DNA of 64,000 nt from the NCBI RefSeq assembly GCF_001550095.1, contig NZ_LRUC01000049.1:1-64000 (forward strand), in the 5' to 3' direction. This document shows positions 63,547 to 64,000 of the stretch, one piece after another. Position numbers and translations under genes: made by a program. The stretch's first letter is position 1; every line of letters starts with the position of its first letter. The DNA comes from Celeribacter ethanolicus. Its GTDB lineage: Bacteria; Pseudomonadota; Alphaproteobacteria; Rhodobacterales; Rhodobacteraceae. The notes beneath the pieces were generated by a model. The model was not told the origin of the DNA, searched no databases, and worked only from the letters and a program-made list of their open reading frames with translations.

Positions 63547-64000
63547 CGGCGGCCACCTTCACGGAGATCATTGCATCCGGAACCATCGGCGGCTCGCCAC
63601 GGGTGATCTTGTCGACAGCCTCCATGCCGGAGATCACGCGGCCATAGACCGTGTACTGGCGGTTGAGGAAGTGGTTGTCGTTGAAGTTGATGAAGAATTG
63701 CGAGTTGGCGGAGTTCGGGTTCTGCGCCCGCGCCGCCCCGATGGTGCCGCGATCGTGCGGAATACCGGAGAACTCGGCCGGAAGGTCCGGCAGGTCGGAG
63801 CCGCCCGTGCCTGCGCGGCGCAGTTCGAACTTTTTGGTCTGGTTGCCGAATTTCACGTCACCGGTCTGCGCCATGAAACCGTCGATCACGCGGTGGAACA
63901 CCACGCCGTCATAGGCACCGGCGCGCGCGAGTTCCTTCATCCGCTCGCAATGCTTGGGCGCGATATCGGGCAGCAGCTCGATGACCACCTCGCCGCCGTC
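63539..64000 (-). CDS. Cytoplasmic cyclophilin-type peptidyl-prolyl isomerase (partial, 5' end outside window)
   Basis: This second cyclophilin is truncated at its N-terminus by the window edge. The visible 153 residues carry VVFHRVIDGFMAQTGDVKFGN, ARAQNPNSANSQFFINFND and RQYTVYGRVISGMEAVD. The frame is still open at 64000 (DGGEVVIELL), which fits a cytoplasmic form without signal peptide. It is co-transcribed with the periplasmic copy. Confidence 0.93.
   Translation of the reverse strand, partial: DGGEVVIELLPDIAPKHCERMKELARAGAYDGVVFHRVIDGFMAQTGDVKFGNQTKKFELRRAGTGGSDLPDLPAEFSGIPHDRGTIGAARAQNPNSANSQFFINFNDNHFLNRQYTVYGRVISGMEAVDKITRGEPPMVPDAMISVKVAADA

Overview
The window is ordinary, densely packed chromosome of a high-GC alphaproteobacterium, almost certainly a member of the Rhodobacteraceae (Roseobacter/Rhodobacter group). 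The pointers are an F1Fo ATP synthase zeta subunit (DUF1476) beside purC, a methionine synthase split into separate homocysteine-methyltransferase and corrinoid proteins next to a DUF1638 gene, an alphaproteobacterial RNase E with an acidic insert in its S1 domain, a DctB/DctD pair, and core proteins with strong Rhodobacterales character. No rRNA, CRISPR, insertion sequence or prophage was seen. The only RNA gene I can support is a tRNA-Ser(GGA). The genus cannot be fixed from the sequence.

Positions 1-14,300 form an accessory catabolic island for an ATP-dependent ketone carboxylase. A five-gene minus-strand operon (HyuA-like, small zinc-ribbon subunit, HyuA-like, HyuB-like, 276-aa protein) has the gene order and sizes of the five-subunit acetophenone carboxylase Apc1-5 rather than the three-subunit acetone carboxylase AcxABC. 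Convergent to it is a sigma-54 activator of the AcoR/AcxR type with an intact GAFTGA loop. Divergent from the activator is a second operon encoding a CobW-type metallochaperone GTPase, a diverged RpoN paralogue and the A subunit of a 3-oxoacid CoA-transferase (cut by the window edge). The set reads as a self-contained module: ketone carboxylation to a 3-oxoacid, CoA activation of that acid, metal delivery, and a dedicated sigma factor with its activator.

Positions 14,300-37,500 are housekeeping: tRNA-Ser; an overlapping cysK-mscS-alaX string; a P450 overlapping an alpha/beta hydrolase; ccdA; rne; an FMN reductase; a tandem pair of unknown paralogous membrane proteins; dctB-dctD (DctD lacks GAFTGA); purQ; a DUF1203 protein and a luciferase-like monooxygenase; a DUF1176 protein; purC-purS; and the ATP synthase zeta subunit.

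Positions 37,500-64,000 hold an MprF-like protein, the split methionine synthase genes with a radical SAM gene on the opposite strand, sufE, a lipoprotein, a nucleoside hydrolase, selO, several small membrane proteins, a CPA1 Na+/H+ antiporter, phzF, a tetR/SDR divergent pair with clear palindromic operators, an EamA transporter, enolase, a GNAT, cupin and DUF2798 proteins, anmK with a possible new small gene at its 3' end, tyrS, a porin-like protein and two overlapping cyclophilins (the second cut by the right edge). Convergent units are mostly separated by clear hairpin terminators.
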